Of a stretch of DNA of 64,000 bases, positions 28,898-38,092 are shown piece by piece; position 1 is the first letter of the stretch, and every line of letters begins with the position of its first letter. A model generated the notes under the pieces. It was not told where the DNA came from, did not search any database, and was given only the letters and a program-made list of their open reading frames with translations. Made by a program: the position numbers and the translations under genes. This DNA is from Thalassobaculum litoreum DSM 18839 (GTDB lineage: Bacteria > Pseudomonadota > Alphaproteobacteria > Thalassobaculales > Thalassobaculaceae), in assembly GCF_900102465.1 (NCBI RefSeq), contig NZ_FNBW01000019.1, positions 1-64,000 on the forward strand. Reading direction: 5' to 3'.

Positions 28898-29407
28898 TCA
28901 GCGGTAGAACTGCATCACGCCGATGATGTGATCCGCCCTGCGGCCCGTGCCGCCCAGGGGCAGCAGCAGGCGGGTATAGCTTCGGATGTCGCCGAGAGAG
29001 GTCATCGCCTCGGTATTGGTGATCAGCACCGCGCAGCGGTCCTCGGCGCAGCGTCGATGCTCGTAAAGGGTCTCGTCGAGGCTGGTGCCGCCCATCAGCT
29101 CGCAGATCGACCGGCCCTTCATCCGGACGGCGTAGCGGCTGGCGATGGTCTCGCCGACCAGACGGAATCGAAAGTCGCCGTCCTCCACCTCAAGCAGCAG
29201 GATGTGCTCCAGCAGCGCCGGTATGTCGATGGGGTCGACGTCGGCGCGCTCGGGTATCGGCCGCTCGCCGCGCCACTTGTGCCAGGCCTTCAGCAGCGCC
29301 AGCGCCCTTGCATGCGTTGCCAGATCGGTCTCCGCGCTTGCGGGATCGAGGATCTGCAATCGCTCCTGACGAAAGCGTCCTGTCGCCTGTCTTATCGGTC
29401 GGGACAT
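28898..29407 (-). CDS. PAS_5-type PAS domain protein
   Basis: A 169-residue single-PAS protein of the PF07310-like family: an N-terminal helix (ALALLKAWHKWRGERPIPERADVDP), the strand LLEVEDGDFRFRLVGETIASRYAVRMKG-like core and a final MQFYR. No output domain. It begins 14 bases before any downstream plus-strand gene and ends six bases from the glgB stop (convergent). It may be an orphan sensor, function unknown. It is one of three family members in the window. Confidence 0.75.
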   Translation of the reverse strand: MSRPIRQATGRFRQERLQILDPASAETDLATHARALALLKAWHKWRGERPIPERADVDPIDIPALLEHILLLEVEDGDFRFRLVGETIASRYAVRMKGRSICELMGGTSLDETLYEHRRCAEDRCAVLITNTEAMTSLGDIRSYTRLLLPLGGTGRRADHIIGVMQFYR

Positions 29408-29577
29408 CGGCTTACATCCAAGGGAAAAGGGGCGGCAGGCACATCTCCGTGTCTCCGGCTAGCGGCTGGCTCGTCCCGCTTGGTCCATCGACGGACTGAC
29501 GCAATCGGCGGAGCCGAAGCGTACATCCGCAAGTATGAGGGATCCGTTAAGGCTGATCGTATGTCGGTCGACCGGCC

Positions 29578-29823
29578 TCAGGCAATGCCCCGGGCATCGT
29601 CCTCATCGTCCACCAGGCCTTTCGCCATGGCGTCTTCCAGGTCGCGGACCCGCGACCAAAGGGCGGTCTTGGTTTCGATCGGCAGGCTTTCCAGCGTCTG
29701 CTGACAGAGGATCAGGCTGAGGTTGTCGTTGTTCTCGATCGCACTGGCGAGGTCCGAATATGCGGAGCTCTTTCGCCCGAGCACCTCTGCGATCGCCTTC
29801 AGGACAACGTTTTTTCTAGACAT
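29578..29823 (-). CDS. Small hypothetical protein (81 residues)
   Basis: An acidic, helical 81-residue protein, MSRKNVVLKAIAEVLGRKS at the start and DEDDARGIA at the end, with no signal peptide or recognised domain. The predicted helices AYSDLASAIENNDNLSLILC and LESLPIETKTALWSRVRDLEDAMAKGL look well formed. The ribosome site is weak. It is isolated between PAS_5 genes, about 170 bases from each side. The length and amphipathic pattern suggest a real gene, but no function can be assigned. Confidence 0.5.
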   Translation of the reverse strand: MSRKNVVLKAIAEVLGRKSSAYSDLASAIENNDNLSLILCQQTLESLPIETKTALWSRVRDLEDAMAKGLVDDEDDARGIA

Positions 29824-30020
29824 TCCAGGTCCCGCCCGACGCCGGAATCAGCGCGGATGAACCTTAGGTGATTCGAGGCCGAACCGTCCAGGCGGCTGGT
29901 TATCGTGTGAGAAAATTCACATCCATTCGGAGGCGGATTGCCGGGCTACGTCGCCGCTCTAGATTGTGTTTTAATCAAAAACACTAGCAGTCTCGCGTAC
30001 CAGGGAGCGACCCGACCGGC

Positions 30021-30569
30021 ATGAAGATCTTCCGACGACCTGACACGCCCTTGCCGGTGGGCGTCGCGGAACGACGCGAGGAACGGCTGGGCAAGAGGCC
30101 GAGCGTGCGACTGGAGACGTCGGACCGCGATCTCAGCCCGCTGGCCGCCGCGCTTCTTGCCTATTGGCAGTCCAGCCGACGCGATGGCGGCGTCCCGGAC
30201 CGGGGCGCCTTCGACCCCCTGCATCTGACCAGGTGGCTTGGATACCTCAGCGTCTACGAGTACGAGCCGGATCGGGACGATTTCCGCAACCGGCTCGAAG
30301 GCACCTATGTCGGCAATCTGACAGGCGAGAACTGGACCGGCCGGCGCGCGTCGGAGGTCGATGCGCGGTTCGGCTCGAGTTTCCTCGCCGACCTGCGCCA
30401 GGTTCGTGACCGTCGCGAGCCGACGGCACATCTGATCAAGGTCTTTCAGAAGGATTTCAGCGTCACCGAACGGGTGCTGCTGCCGGTCTCGACACGGCCG
30501 GGCGGAGACGCCGATCAGGTCTTCGTCGCGATCTTCTCCAACGGTGTCCGGCCCGCTCAGAAGGCCTGA
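30021..30569 (+). CDS. PAS_5-type PAS domain protein
   Basis: A 182-residue protein with the family pattern AALLAYWQSSRRDGGVPDRGAFDP, then LTRWLGYLSVYEYEPDRDDFRNRLEGTYVG-like strands and NLTGENWTG; C-terminal VTERVLLPVSTRPGGDADQVFVAIF. No output domain or membrane segment. It ends 11 bases before the second copy of the palindromic repeat. The upstream 200 bases are AT-richer and contain a TGTGAGAAAATTCACAT-like dyad that could be a regulator site. Confidence 0.7.
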   Translation: MKIFRRPDTPLPVGVAERREERLGKRPSVRLETSDRDLSPLAAALLAYWQSSRRDGGVPDRGAFDPLHLTRWLGYLSVYEYEPDRDDFRNRLEGTYVGNLTGENWTGRRASEVDARFGSSFLADLRQVRDRREPTAHLIKVFQKDFSVTERVLLPVSTRPGGDADQVFVAIFSNGVRPAQKA

Positions 30570-30580
30570 CAGCGATCCGC

Positions 30581-30724
30581 ATGAGTTAGAGCAGATCGTG
30601 CGGTGACGGGATCGCTTCGTGATCGCGTCAGCGTGCGTGTATCTGCTCTAACTCATTGTTTTAGAGACAAATTCACTGACCATATTGAATCATGAAATGA
30701 TTCAATATGGTCGGATTTGGCTCT
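30581..30724. repeat. Two-hairpin dispersed repeat, copy 2
   Basis: A copy of the element at 1-139. Its first module is bounded by perfect 16-base arms, atgagttagagcagat (30581-30596) and the complement at 30641-30656. The second module is the long hairpin (about 30660-30724) with core arms around gaccatattgaat. The right end overlaps the minus-strand sulfotransferase gene: the last codons and TGA stop of that gene are repeat sequence. As in copy 1, the second hairpin faces the 3' end of a minus-strand gene. Confidence 0.88.
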
Positions 30725-32399
30725 GGGATTCCGCGTCGATCCCGGCGGCACGCAGCCGCGCGCGCATCGGGCCGAGGTGGCGGGCGTAGCGGCGCCAGGA
30801 CCCGATCGCCTGGGTATGGATCGGCTGTCGAACCTGCTCGACGCTGGCCGTGCGCACGATCCGCCGCGTGTTCGCGAAGTCGAGGCAGCGGTCGTCCCAG
30901 GGCAGGCCGCAATAGTCCAGAAGGGTCCGCGCCACCGTTTCGGGATCCGCCACGAGGGTCTCGTAGGACAGGGTGAACACGCCCCCGGGCCGGCGCTCCT
31001 CCCAATGGGTCATGAACCGGTCGTAGATGCCATAGAGTGCGGCGACCTCCTCCTGATCGTAGGCATAGTGCAGGCCCCAGCCGACAAAATTGTGCCGGAA
31101 GATCGAGAAGCAGGTGTCGAGCGGATTGCGTCGACAATGCACGATCCGCGCGCCGGGAAGCGCCGACCAGATCGCCGGGACCATCTGGAAGTTGCCCGGC
31201 GTCTTGTTCACGGTGAACGGCCGGCCGCTCGGCTCCAGGGAGGCGACGTATGCCGCGCCCACCGCGTGCCAGCCGGCGGTGTCGAGCCGCCGGGCGCCAT
31301 CGGGAAAGCCGTCCTGGAGGTTGTCCCGCTCGAACCCGCGGAGCATCGCCAGGCGCAGGTTCTGGATCTCGCCGGCGCCATGCACCATCGGGTGGCTGGC
31401 GAGGATCTGCTCGACCAGCGTGGTTCCGGACCGCGGAAGGCCGACCACGAAGATCTGGCCGGTGCCGGGCCCCGAGGTCGCCGTCGCACCGGCGCCGCCG
31501 ACCGCATCGAAGGCCTGCCCGATGCGGTCGAAATAGCGCTGATCGGCGTCGGTGGCGTAAGTGAGCTGGCCGCGCACCAGGGCGTTCGCCTGGGCGAGAT
31601 GCTGAAAGGCGCCGTCGGTGTCGCCGAGGTCCTCGCGCACTTTGAAGAGGGCGAAGTGGACGTCGGCACGCTGGCGCGCCGGCAGCTCGGAGGTGCTGGC
31701 CAGGCGCATCAGATCTCGGACCCTGGCGTCCTCGCCGGTATGGCGGGTGATCCGGGCGAGACTGTAGTGCGCCGCGGTGTTGGTGGGCATCTGGACGATG
31801 GCCTGCCGGAACGCCCGGCGCGCCGCGTCGGCCTGCCCGGCCTCCAGGAGCCGGGTGCCGAGGCGCAGGCTCGCCGCCGGGCCGGGGGCGAGGATCGCGG
31901 CGCGGCGACAGGCGGCCACCGCTTCGCCGACCCGGTACCGGTCGATCAGCACGTCCGACAGCGCGAGCAGGGCGGGGGGGCTCGGCAGCAGCTGGATCGC
32001 GCGGCGCAGCGCCGTCTCTGCCGCGTCGAGCCGGCCGAGCTGACGCATGCCCTGGGCGAAGGTCAGCAGCGCGCGCGGGCTTTCCGCCAGGCTCAGGGCG
32101 TCGCGGTAGGCCTGCTCGCTGGCGATCAGCCGCTCGGATTCCAGAAGAAGAGAGGCGCGGGCGAAGGCGATGTCCGGTCGGGTGGGGCTGTAGGCGAGGG
32201 CCTTGTCCACCTGGCCGAGCGCCGCCGCGGTGGCGCCGAGGGCGGCCAGCACCATGGCCGACCCGAACAGCGCGTCCGTATGGGCCGGCTCCAGTCTCAA
32301 GGCTGTTTCGTATGCGGCCAGGGACGGTCTGAGCCGACCCGCCGCGTGATGGGAACGCGCCTGGGCCAGCGCATCCTCAAGGGCAGAGGCCTTAGCCAT
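30702..32399 (-). CDS. TPR-repeat sulfotransferase family protein
   Basis: A 565-residue protein with N-terminal tetratricopeptide-like helices (about 1-270, for example ALRLEPAHTDALFGSAMVL and LAYSPTRPDIAFARASLLL) and a C-terminal sulfotransferase domain. The PAPS-binding loop is IFVVGLPRSGTTLVEQIL and the 3'-phosphate motif lies in RIVHCRRNPLDTCFSIF. It may sulfate a surface glycan, peptide or lipid; the acceptor is unknown. The start is uncertain: MAKASALED (32399) is chosen, but Met residues 5 and 29 codons earlier are possible. The final residues SQIRPY and the stop are encoded by the dispersed repeat. Confidence 0.8.
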   Translation of the reverse strand: MAKASALEDALAQARSHHAAGRLRPSLAAYETALRLEPAHTDALFGSAMVLAALGATAAALGQVDKALAYSPTRPDIAFARASLLLESERLIASEQAYRDALSLAESPRALLTFAQGMRQLGRLDAAETALRRAIQLLPSPPALLALSDVLIDRYRVGEAVAACRRAAILAPGPAASLRLGTRLLEAGQADAARRAFRQAIVQMPTNTAAHYSLARITRHTGEDARVRDLMRLASTSELPARQRADVHFALFKVREDLGDTDGAFQHLAQANALVRGQLTYATDADQRYFDRIGQAFDAVGGAGATATSGPGTGQIFVVGLPRSGTTLVEQILASHPMVHGAGEIQNLRLAMLRGFERDNLQDGFPDGARRLDTAGWHAVGAAYVASLEPSGRPFTVNKTPGNFQMVPAIWSALPGARIVHCRRNPLDTCFSIFRHNFVGWGLHYAYDQEEVAALYGIYDRFMTHWEERRPGGVFTLSYETLVADPETVARTLLDYCGLPWDDRCLDFANTRRIVRTASVEQVRQPIHTQAIGSWRRYARHLGPMRARLRAAGIDAESQSQIRPY

Positions 32400-32812
32400 G
32401 GGGCGGCCGCACATGTCTGCCGACGGGTCGGCTGAGCGGCGATGCAAAGACTGACAGTGGCGTGCTCTCAAAAGATGCGCAGCCACGATGGTGGCTTGCG
32501 GTATCTACATAAATGGCGTCGGAGGGGGATACTCGACAGTGGCGTCTTCCGTGGCATTCCGGAACTTCTATCGTTCCGGTGGAGAGGGAAAGCGGCTGCC
32601 GGGGTCGGCTTTGACAGCCGCCGGGGGGGGGCGGTTCCATAATCGGCGGCAATGGATTCAACTCTGGGCACTGCCGCCATGCCGCATTCCGGATCTCCGA
32701 ACCCTCCCCGTTCCAGCCCGCCGCTTCGGCCCCGATAGCGTCATGGCCGGCCCTATGTGGCGGAGACCCGTCGACTACTTCAGATGGCCGAGATAGAGCG
32801 GACCCGCGCGCG
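32400..32812. other. Intergenic region with no clear gene
   Basis: 413 bases between the sulfotransferase start and the znuA stop. A plus-strand frame of 102 residues (32488-32796) has no recognisable features. A run of nine G occurs near 32620. The promoter of the sulfotransferase gene should lie here but was not resolved. Confidence 0.5.
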
Positions 32813-33769
32813 CTAATCGGCCAGGCAGTCGTGCAGGGTCCGGGCAATGCCGCGGATCAGCGCGGGGTACATCCCCGGGCCGTCCTCAAGGGCGCTGCCC
32901 AGCGGGTCCAGGGTGGCGATCTTCGCGTCGCTGCCCTCCACGATCACCTCGGCGATCGACGGATCGAACTGCGGCTCGATGAAGACGCAGACGAAGCCGT
33001 CCTCCTCGATCTCCTCGCGCAGCTCGGCGATCCGCTTCGCGCCCGGCTTGATCTCCGGGTTGACCGAGATCGCCTCGCCCTTTGCCAGACCGTACCGCGC
33101 CTCGAAATGACCGAGCGAGTCGTGGAAGGTCAGGTAGGGTTTGAACCAGACCGGCTCCAGGGTCGCGGTGACCTCCTCGTCGAGACGGCTGAGGGCGGCA
33201 ATCGTCTCGGCGGCGTTGGCGGCGAAGGTGTCGGCGTGAGCCGGCATGGCCGCGCTCAGGGTGCTGGCGATCACCGACACCATGGCGCCGGCATTCGACG
33301 GATCCAGCCAGATATGCGGGTCATGGGCGCCATGGTTGTGGCCGTGCTCGTCCGCCTCCTTGTGGCCGTCTTCCTCTTTGTCCTCGGCGTCGTGCCCGTG
33401 GTCATGGTCGTCACCGTCGGCGAAGCCGCGCTGGGTGATGCCCGGCGCGGTCATCATCGTCTCCACCGTCGCCTTGGCCGCCAGGGTCTCCAGCGGATGC
33501 TCCAGCGCTGTCTCAAGGTCGGGGCCGATCCAGAAGACCACCCCCGCCTCCTCGAGCTTTCGGGCGTCCGAGGGTTTCAGGGTGAAGGTATGGGGGGAGG
33601 TGGTGCCCGGGATCAGCAGGGTCGGTTCGGCAACCCCCTTCATCACGGCGGTGACCAGGGAATGCAGCGGCTTGATGGTGGCGACCACAGAGGGCTCGGC
33701 CCAGGCGGGGGTGGCGAAACCGGCCAGAAGACCGGCCAGGATCGGTGCGGCGGTGAGGGGGTTCCGCAT
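32813..33769 (-). CDS. znuA: Zinc ABC transporter substrate-binding protein
   Basis: A 318-residue periplasmic protein that captures Zn2+ for the ZnuBC importer. The signal peptide is residues 1-24 (ends ATPAWA). Metal-binding histidines lie in KPLHSLV, SPHTF and HDSLGHFEA-type motifs, and the characteristic His/Asp/Glu-rich charged loop spans about residues 118-152 (HGHNHGAHDPHIW at its end). The gene is divergent from znuCB across a Zur box, so expression should rise under zinc limitation. Confidence 0.95.
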   Translation of the reverse strand: MRNPLTAAPILAGLLAGFATPAWAEPSVVATIKPLHSLVTAVMKGVAEPTLLIPGTTSPHTFTLKPSDARKLEEAGVVFWIGPDLETALEHPLETLAAKATVETMMTAPGITQRGFADGDDHDHGHDAEDKEEDGHKEADEHGHNHGAHDPHIWLDPSNAGAMVSVIASTLSAAMPAHADTFAANAAETIAALSRLDEEVTATLEPVWFKPYLTFHDSLGHFEARYGLAKGEAISVNPEIKPGAKRIAELREEIEEDGFVCVFIEPQFDPSIAEVIVEGSDAKIATLDPLGSALEDGPGMYPALIRGIARTLHDCLAD

Positions 33770-33779
33770 CGGACTCTCC

Positions 33780-33802
33780 GAAATGTTATATTATAACGTT
33801 GC
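33780..33802. promoter_or_regulatory. Zur box
   Basis: GTTATA-T-TATAAC forms a perfect core, extended to GAAATGTTATATTATAACGTTGC with only two mispaired outer positions. This matches the alphaproteobacterial Zur consensus GAAATGTTATANTATAACATTTC. It lies 11 bases from the znuA start and 57 bases before znuC, able to repress both. Confidence 0.88.
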
Positions 33803-33858
33803 GCTCATTCGTAGCCGCTGTCATATCTCCGCGCAAGAGGGAAGCGAAGGGTTCACCG

Positions 33859-34713
33859 ATGGCTAATGCCGCCAGTCTGCCGGATGTCTCGCATGCGCCG
33901 GATGGGCCGCTCGTCCGCCTGTCGGGCGTCGGCGTGCACCGGGCCGGACGCTGGCTCACGCGCAATGTGGATCTCGACGTCCGGCCGGGGGAGATCGTCA
34001 CCCTGATCGGCCCGAACGGGTCGGGCAAGACGACGACGGCCAAGGTTGCGGCGGGGATCGTGCGGGCCGATGAGGGGCGGGCGGAAACCCGTCGCGGGCT
34101 TCGGGTCGGCTATGTGCCGCAGAGGATCCAGATCGACTGGACCCTGCCGATCACGGTGCGCCGGCTGATGACCCTGACCTCCCGACAGTCCGCCGCGGAG
34201 ATCGCGGCAGCACTCGACGCGGTCGGCATCGCGCACCTGGCCGAGGCCGAGGTCCAGTCGCTGTCCGGCGGCGAGTTCCAGCGCGCCCTGCTGGCCCGGG
34301 CCATGGTGCGCCGGCCCGATCTGCTGATCCTGGACGAACCGGTGCAGGGCGTCGATTTCACCGGCGAGGTGACCCTGTACGGCCTGATCAAGCGCATCCG
34401 CGACGAGTCCGGCTGCGGCATCCTGCTGATCTCCCACGACCTGCACGTGGTCATGGCGGAGACCGACACGGTGGTCTGCCTGAACGGCCATGTCTGCTGC
34501 CGGGGCACGCCGCAGACCGTGGCGGAGAACCCGGAATATCTGCGGCTGTTCGGTGGCCGCGCGGCGGGAGCGCTGGCGGTCTACCGGCACCAGCACGACC
34601 ACACCCACCTGCCGGACGGCCGCATCCGCAACGCCGACGGATCGATCACCGACGGCCATGCCCATCACCATGACGGGCACCACCACGGTCATGCGCACGA
34701 GGGGCACGGATAG
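33859..34713 (+). CDS. znuC: Zinc ABC transporter ATPase
   Basis: A 284-residue ATPase that powers zinc import. Walker A is GPNGSGKTT, the Q-loop YVPQR, the signature LSGGEFQRA, Walker B LLILDEP and the H-loop LLISHDLH. After about residue 240 the chain has a histidine-rich tail (HAHHHDGHHHGHAHEGHG), longer than typical, possibly a zinc sensor or buffer. ATG 33859 is chosen over an upstream frame that would overlap the Zur box. The stop is four bases before znuB. Confidence 0.94.
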   Translation: MANAASLPDVSHAPDGPLVRLSGVGVHRAGRWLTRNVDLDVRPGEIVTLIGPNGSGKTTTAKVAAGIVRADEGRAETRRGLRVGYVPQRIQIDWTLPITVRRLMTLTSRQSAAEIAAALDAVGIAHLAEAEVQSLSGGEFQRALLARAMVRRPDLLILDEPVQGVDFTGEVTLYGLIKRIRDESGCGILLISHDLHVVMAETDTVVCLNGHVCCRGTPQTVAENPEYLRLFGGRAAGALAVYRHQHDHTHLPDGRIRNADGSITDGHAHHHDGHHHGHAHEGHG

Positions 34714-34717
34714 GGCC

Positions 34718-35515
34718 ATGCTTGACGATTTCTTCGTGCGCGCCTTGCTGGCCGGGATCGGCGTCGCGCTGACGGCCGGTCCGCTGGGCTGCTTCGTGGT
34801 GTGGCGGCGCATGGCCTATTTCGGCGACACCATGGCCCATGCCGGCCTGCTCGGCGTCGCCCTGTCGCTGGTGCTGCAGGTCGCCCCGGTCTTCGGCGTC
34901 TTCGTGGTGGCGGCGACGATCGCCGGCGCGCTTCTGCTGCTCGACCGGCGCGGGGCCTTGTCGACCGACGCGCTGCTCGGGCTGCTGTCGCATGGGACCC
35001 TGGCGGTCGGGCTCGTGCTTGTCGCGCTAATGACCTGGGTGCGGATCGACCTGACCGCGCTGCTGTTCGGCGATGTGCTGGCGGTCGGGGTGACGGACAT
35101 CGCGCTGATCTGGGCCGGGGGCGCGGTCGTGCTGGCCGGGCTGTTCTGGTTCTGGCGGCCGTTGCTCGCCGACACCGTGCATCCGGACCTGGCGGCGGCC
35201 GAGGGCATGCACCCGGAGCGGGCGCGGGCGGTGCTGATGCTGCTGATGGCGCTGGTGATCGCGGTGGCGATGAAGGTGGTGGGCGTGCTGCTGATCACTT
35301 CGCTGCTGATCATCCCTGCGGCGGCCGCGCGTCGGCTGGCGGCGACGCCGGAAGCGATGGCGGTGCTGGCGGCCCTGACCGGCGTGCTGGCGGTGGTTCT
35401 CGGCCTGTTCGCCTCGCTGCAATGGGACACGCCTTCGGGGCCGTCGATCGTGGTGGCGGCGATCCTGCTGTTCGGGGCGGGCCTGGCACTACCGGCACTC
35501 CGCCTGGGCCGGTAG
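34718..35515 (+). CDS. znuB: Zinc ABC transporter permease
   Basis: A 265-residue inner-membrane permease with about eight membrane spans. The family motif region is FGDTMAHAGLLGVAL near residue 35, and MKVVGVLLITSLLIIPAAAAR lies near 190. It forms the zinc channel with ZnuC and receives Zn2+ from ZnuA. It starts four bases after the znuC stop, so the two are cotranscribed under Zur. A longer frame from 34490 is a shadow of znuC. Confidence 0.94.
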   Translation: MLDDFFVRALLAGIGVALTAGPLGCFVVWRRMAYFGDTMAHAGLLGVALSLVLQVAPVFGVFVVAATIAGALLLLDRRGALSTDALLGLLSHGTLAVGLVLVALMTWVRIDLTALLFGDVLAVGVTDIALIWAGGAVVLAGLFWFWRPLLADTVHPDLAAAEGMHPERARAVLMLLMALVIAVAMKVVGVLLITSLLIIPAAAARRLAATPEAMAVLAALTGVLAVVLGLFASLQWDTPSGPSIVVAAILLFGAGLALPALRLGR

Positions 35516-35579
35516 GGCCGGGGAGTGCGAGTTTAGAAGGAGCGGCCGGTGCACGGGCCGACCCAGTCGGTTCCCACCA

Positions 35580-36113
35580 TCACGACACGAAGCACCCTTC
35601 CAGCCGGCCGGTATCGGCCTCGCTGTTGTCGTCGAAATACCCCTCCCGGGTCGCCTCGCCCCGGTCCGAGGTGAAGCGGACCCGGACCCGGCCCTCGGCG
35701 ATCTCGTCGGTGGAGACGACCGTCGGCGCGAAGCCGGCGGTGTCGTCCAGGTCGATGGTGAAGCCGAAGCTGTCGCCCGGCGCGAAGCGGCTGAACCGCA
35801 GGGTCAGCAGGCTGTCGCCGTCGGTGACGTCGCTGCGGTCGGCGATGACCGCCGTGCCGGTCGCCTCCTCGAACGGCTGATACACGCTGAGCCCGGCACC
35901 GCGTTCGGTGACGTCGAAGATGACCCGCCCGCGCGACGGGCCGAGATCGATCTCGACCTCGGTGACCGACCAGCCGGGATCGCTGGTGTTGGTCAGGGTG
36001 AAGCGGTCCGCCGGCGCGCCCTCGCTGAAGGTCGCCACGAGACGCGGACCGCAGGCATCGGCCAGCGCGGTGCCCGGGAGAACCAGCAGGCAGAGGCTCA
36101 GAAACAGGCGCAT
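35580..36113 (-). CDS. Secreted hypothetical protein
   Basis: A 177-residue protein beginning MRLFLSLCLLVLPGTALA, a clear signal peptide cleaved before DACGPRLV. The mature part is beta-rich (FTLTNTSDPGWSVTEVEIDLG, VTDGDSLLTLRFSRFAPGDSFGFTIDL), resembling an immunoglobulin-like aggregation or adhesion domain, with one cysteine at each end (DACG, EGCFVS) that could pair. The second ATG is chosen because it starts the signal peptide directly. Convergent with znuB; function unknown. Confidence 0.7.
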   Translation of the reverse strand: MRLFLSLCLLVLPGTALADACGPRLVATFSEGAPADRFTLTNTSDPGWSVTEVEIDLGPSRGRVIFDVTERGAGLSVYQPFEEATGTAVIADRSDVTDGDSLLTLRFSRFAPGDSFGFTIDLDDTAGFAPTVVSTDEIAEGRVRVRFTSDRGEATREGYFDDNSEADTGRLEGCFVS

Positions 36114-36248
36114 GCGGCCCTCGCGATCCAATCCGGCTCTCAGCTAGATGGATCGACCGGCGCGCCATGCAACCCCATTCGCGGTTATGGTAGTGCCCCG
36201 GGTATGACCGTCCGCACTACCGCCGCTCTGCCTTGGTTCGGACGCCGC

Positions 36249-37943
36249 TCAGCCGGCCTTGATCCGGTCGACGAAGGTCGAGACCTGCGACTTCAGGCCC
36301 TCGAACTCGCGGTTGAGCTGACCGATGGAGTCGGACACCAGACTCACATCCGCGCCGGTCTCCCGGGAGAGGCCGCTGACAGACTGGATCGTCGATACCG
36401 TGCGCTCCACGCTGGTCGCGGCCTGCTGAGCGCTCTCCGAGATCTCCCGCGTCGCCTGACCCTGCTGGTCGATCGAGTCGGCGATGGTCGTTGTGATCTC
36501 GTCGACCTCCCGGGTGGACTCGGCGATCATCCGGATCGCATCCACCGCGCCGGAGGTCGCCTCCTGGATCGAGCGGATCTGCTCGGCGATCTCCTCGGTC
36601 GCCTTCGCGGTCTGGGTGGCGAGGCTCTTCACCTCGGACGCCACGACGGCGAAGCCCTTGCCGGCATCGCCGGCCCGGGCCGCCTCGATGGTCGCGTTCA
36701 GCGCCAGCAGGTTGGTCTGCTCCGCGATATCCTGGATCAGGGCCACCACATTGCCGATCTTCTCGGCGCCGGCGGCCAGGCTCTCGATCTGCTCGTTGGT
36801 GGCCTGCGCCTTGGCGGTCGCATCCTTGCTGGTCCGGGCCGACTGCTCGACCTGGCGGTTGATCTCGGCGATCGACGCGCTCAGCTCGTTGGCGGCCATG
36901 GCGACCGCCTGGACGGCGGCGTTGGTCTCGTCGGACATGGAGCCGACGGCGTCGGTCTCCGACACCATGCGGGAATTGCTGGACACCAGCCGGTCGGCGG
37001 TGCCGCTCATCTCGTTCGCCGCCGAGGACACGCCGTTGACCACCGAGCGCACGGAGGCGTCGAACTCGTCGGACAGCTTCACCATCGCGGCACGCCGTTC
37101 GGCGGCGGCGGCCTCCTGGGACTTCTCTTGCTCCTCGCGCAGGCGCTCCACCTCCCCGGCGTTGCGCTTGAACACTTCGACCGTGCCGGCCATGGAGCCG
37201 AGTTCGTCGGTGCGGTCGGTGAACGGAATGTCGGTGTCCAGCTTGCCGTCGGCCAGCGTGGTCATGGCCGTCGACAGGCCGCTCAGGCCGCGGACGACGC
37301 TGAGGGTCACCCAGGCGATCAGCGGCAGGATCACCAGCAGGCCGACCACCGCCATGATGACGGACATGGTCCGGGCGTCGTCGACCGCCAGCTGGCTCTC
37401 TTCAAGCCGTTGTTCCAAGGCGGTGTTCGCCCGGTCATACACCGTCGTCAGGGCGGCCGCGAACCGTTCGCCGGCACCGTCGATCACATCGTCGATCTTC
37501 GCGAAGGCGGCATCGTCGGCATTGGAGGCGATCGCCTCGGTGAGGTCGACCTTGATGGCTCTCGCCAGGGCGGCGAAATCGGCGTCCAGGGTCGAGGCCT
37601 GGCCGCTTTCGCCGATCTCCCCGGCCAGGGTGGCCACCGTCGGAATGCTCTCGGTGATGAAGCCGGTCGTGTTGGCGATGATCTCGGCCCGCTCCGGCTG
37701 GATCTGCCCTTCGGCCTTGTCGATGATCGAGTCCATGGCGGCTAGAAGCAGCTCGATATTGGCGAGCCGGACATCGGTGAGCACCGCGACCTTCTCCCGC
37801 ATCGCGCTTACCGCCGCCGTCTTGGTCTTTACGGTGTCGGCCGAGTTGAACTGGATCGCGCCAAGGGCGGCGATGACGATGACGACCAGCGCCGCCAGAA
37901 CGACCATGCGGTTCTTGAGGGACCAGCTTTTGAGATTGAGCAT
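36249..37943 (-). CDS. Methyl-accepting chemotaxis protein
   Basis: A 564-residue chemoreceptor. Membrane spans at about residues 13-33 and 190-215 enclose a helical periplasmic domain of about 155 residues (four-helix-bundle type). HAMP (about 215-270) and the signalling domain follow, with the hairpin-tip motif [23 protein letters not shown] and adaptation helices around it. There is no CheR-binding pentapeptide. ATG 37943 with GGAGG upstream is preferred over a GTG two codons earlier. Its ligand is unknown and no chemotaxis genes neighbour it. Confidence 0.92.
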   Translation of the reverse strand: MLNLKSWSLKNRMVVLAALVVIVIAALGAIQFNSADTVKTKTAAVSAMREKVAVLTDVRLANIELLLAAMDSIIDKAEGQIQPERAEIIANTTGFITESIPTVATLAGEIGESGQASTLDADFAALARAIKVDLTEAIASNADDAAFAKIDDVIDGAGERFAAALTTVYDRANTALEQRLEESQLAVDDARTMSVIMAVVGLLVILPLIAWVTLSVVRGLSGLSTAMTTLADGKLDTDIPFTDRTDELGSMAGTVEVFKRNAGEVERLREEQEKSQEAAAAERRAAMVKLSDEFDASVRSVVNGVSSAANEMSGTADRLVSSNSRMVSETDAVGSMSDETNAAVQAVAMAANELSASIAEINRQVEQSARTSKDATAKAQATNEQIESLAAGAEKIGNVVALIQDIAEQTNLLALNATIEAARAGDAGKGFAVVASEVKSLATQTAKATEEIAEQIRSIQEATSGAVDAIRMIAESTREVDEITTTIADSIDQQGQATREISESAQQAATSVERTVSTIQSVSGLSRETGADVSLVSDSIGQLNREFEGLKSQVSTFVDRIKAG

Positions 37944-38036
37944 GTCCACCTCCTTTCGATGAGGTGAACATGGTTAAGGGGGCATCCGTTAATATGAGAT
38001 GAATTTGGTGCAAAGATTGCCGTCGGGCAAAGCCCG

Positions 38037-38065
38037 AAGGGGTGTCGCCGGTCGCGACACCCCTT
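38037..38065 (-). terminator. htpG transcription terminator
   Basis: Perfect 12-base stem AAGGGGTGTCGC / GCGACACCCCTT with a five-base loop, 28 bases past the htpG stop on the minus strand. A smaller CGGGC-AAA-GCCCG hairpin follows at about 38024-38036. No strong T-tract. Confidence 0.75.
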
Positions 38066-38092
38066 GTGTCGGGGCCGCCTTGAGCCGCTGGG

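Noticed and set aside
32488-32796. A 102-residue plus-strand frame
   Set aside because: No family resemblance or start signals; the run of nine G makes the frame unreliable.
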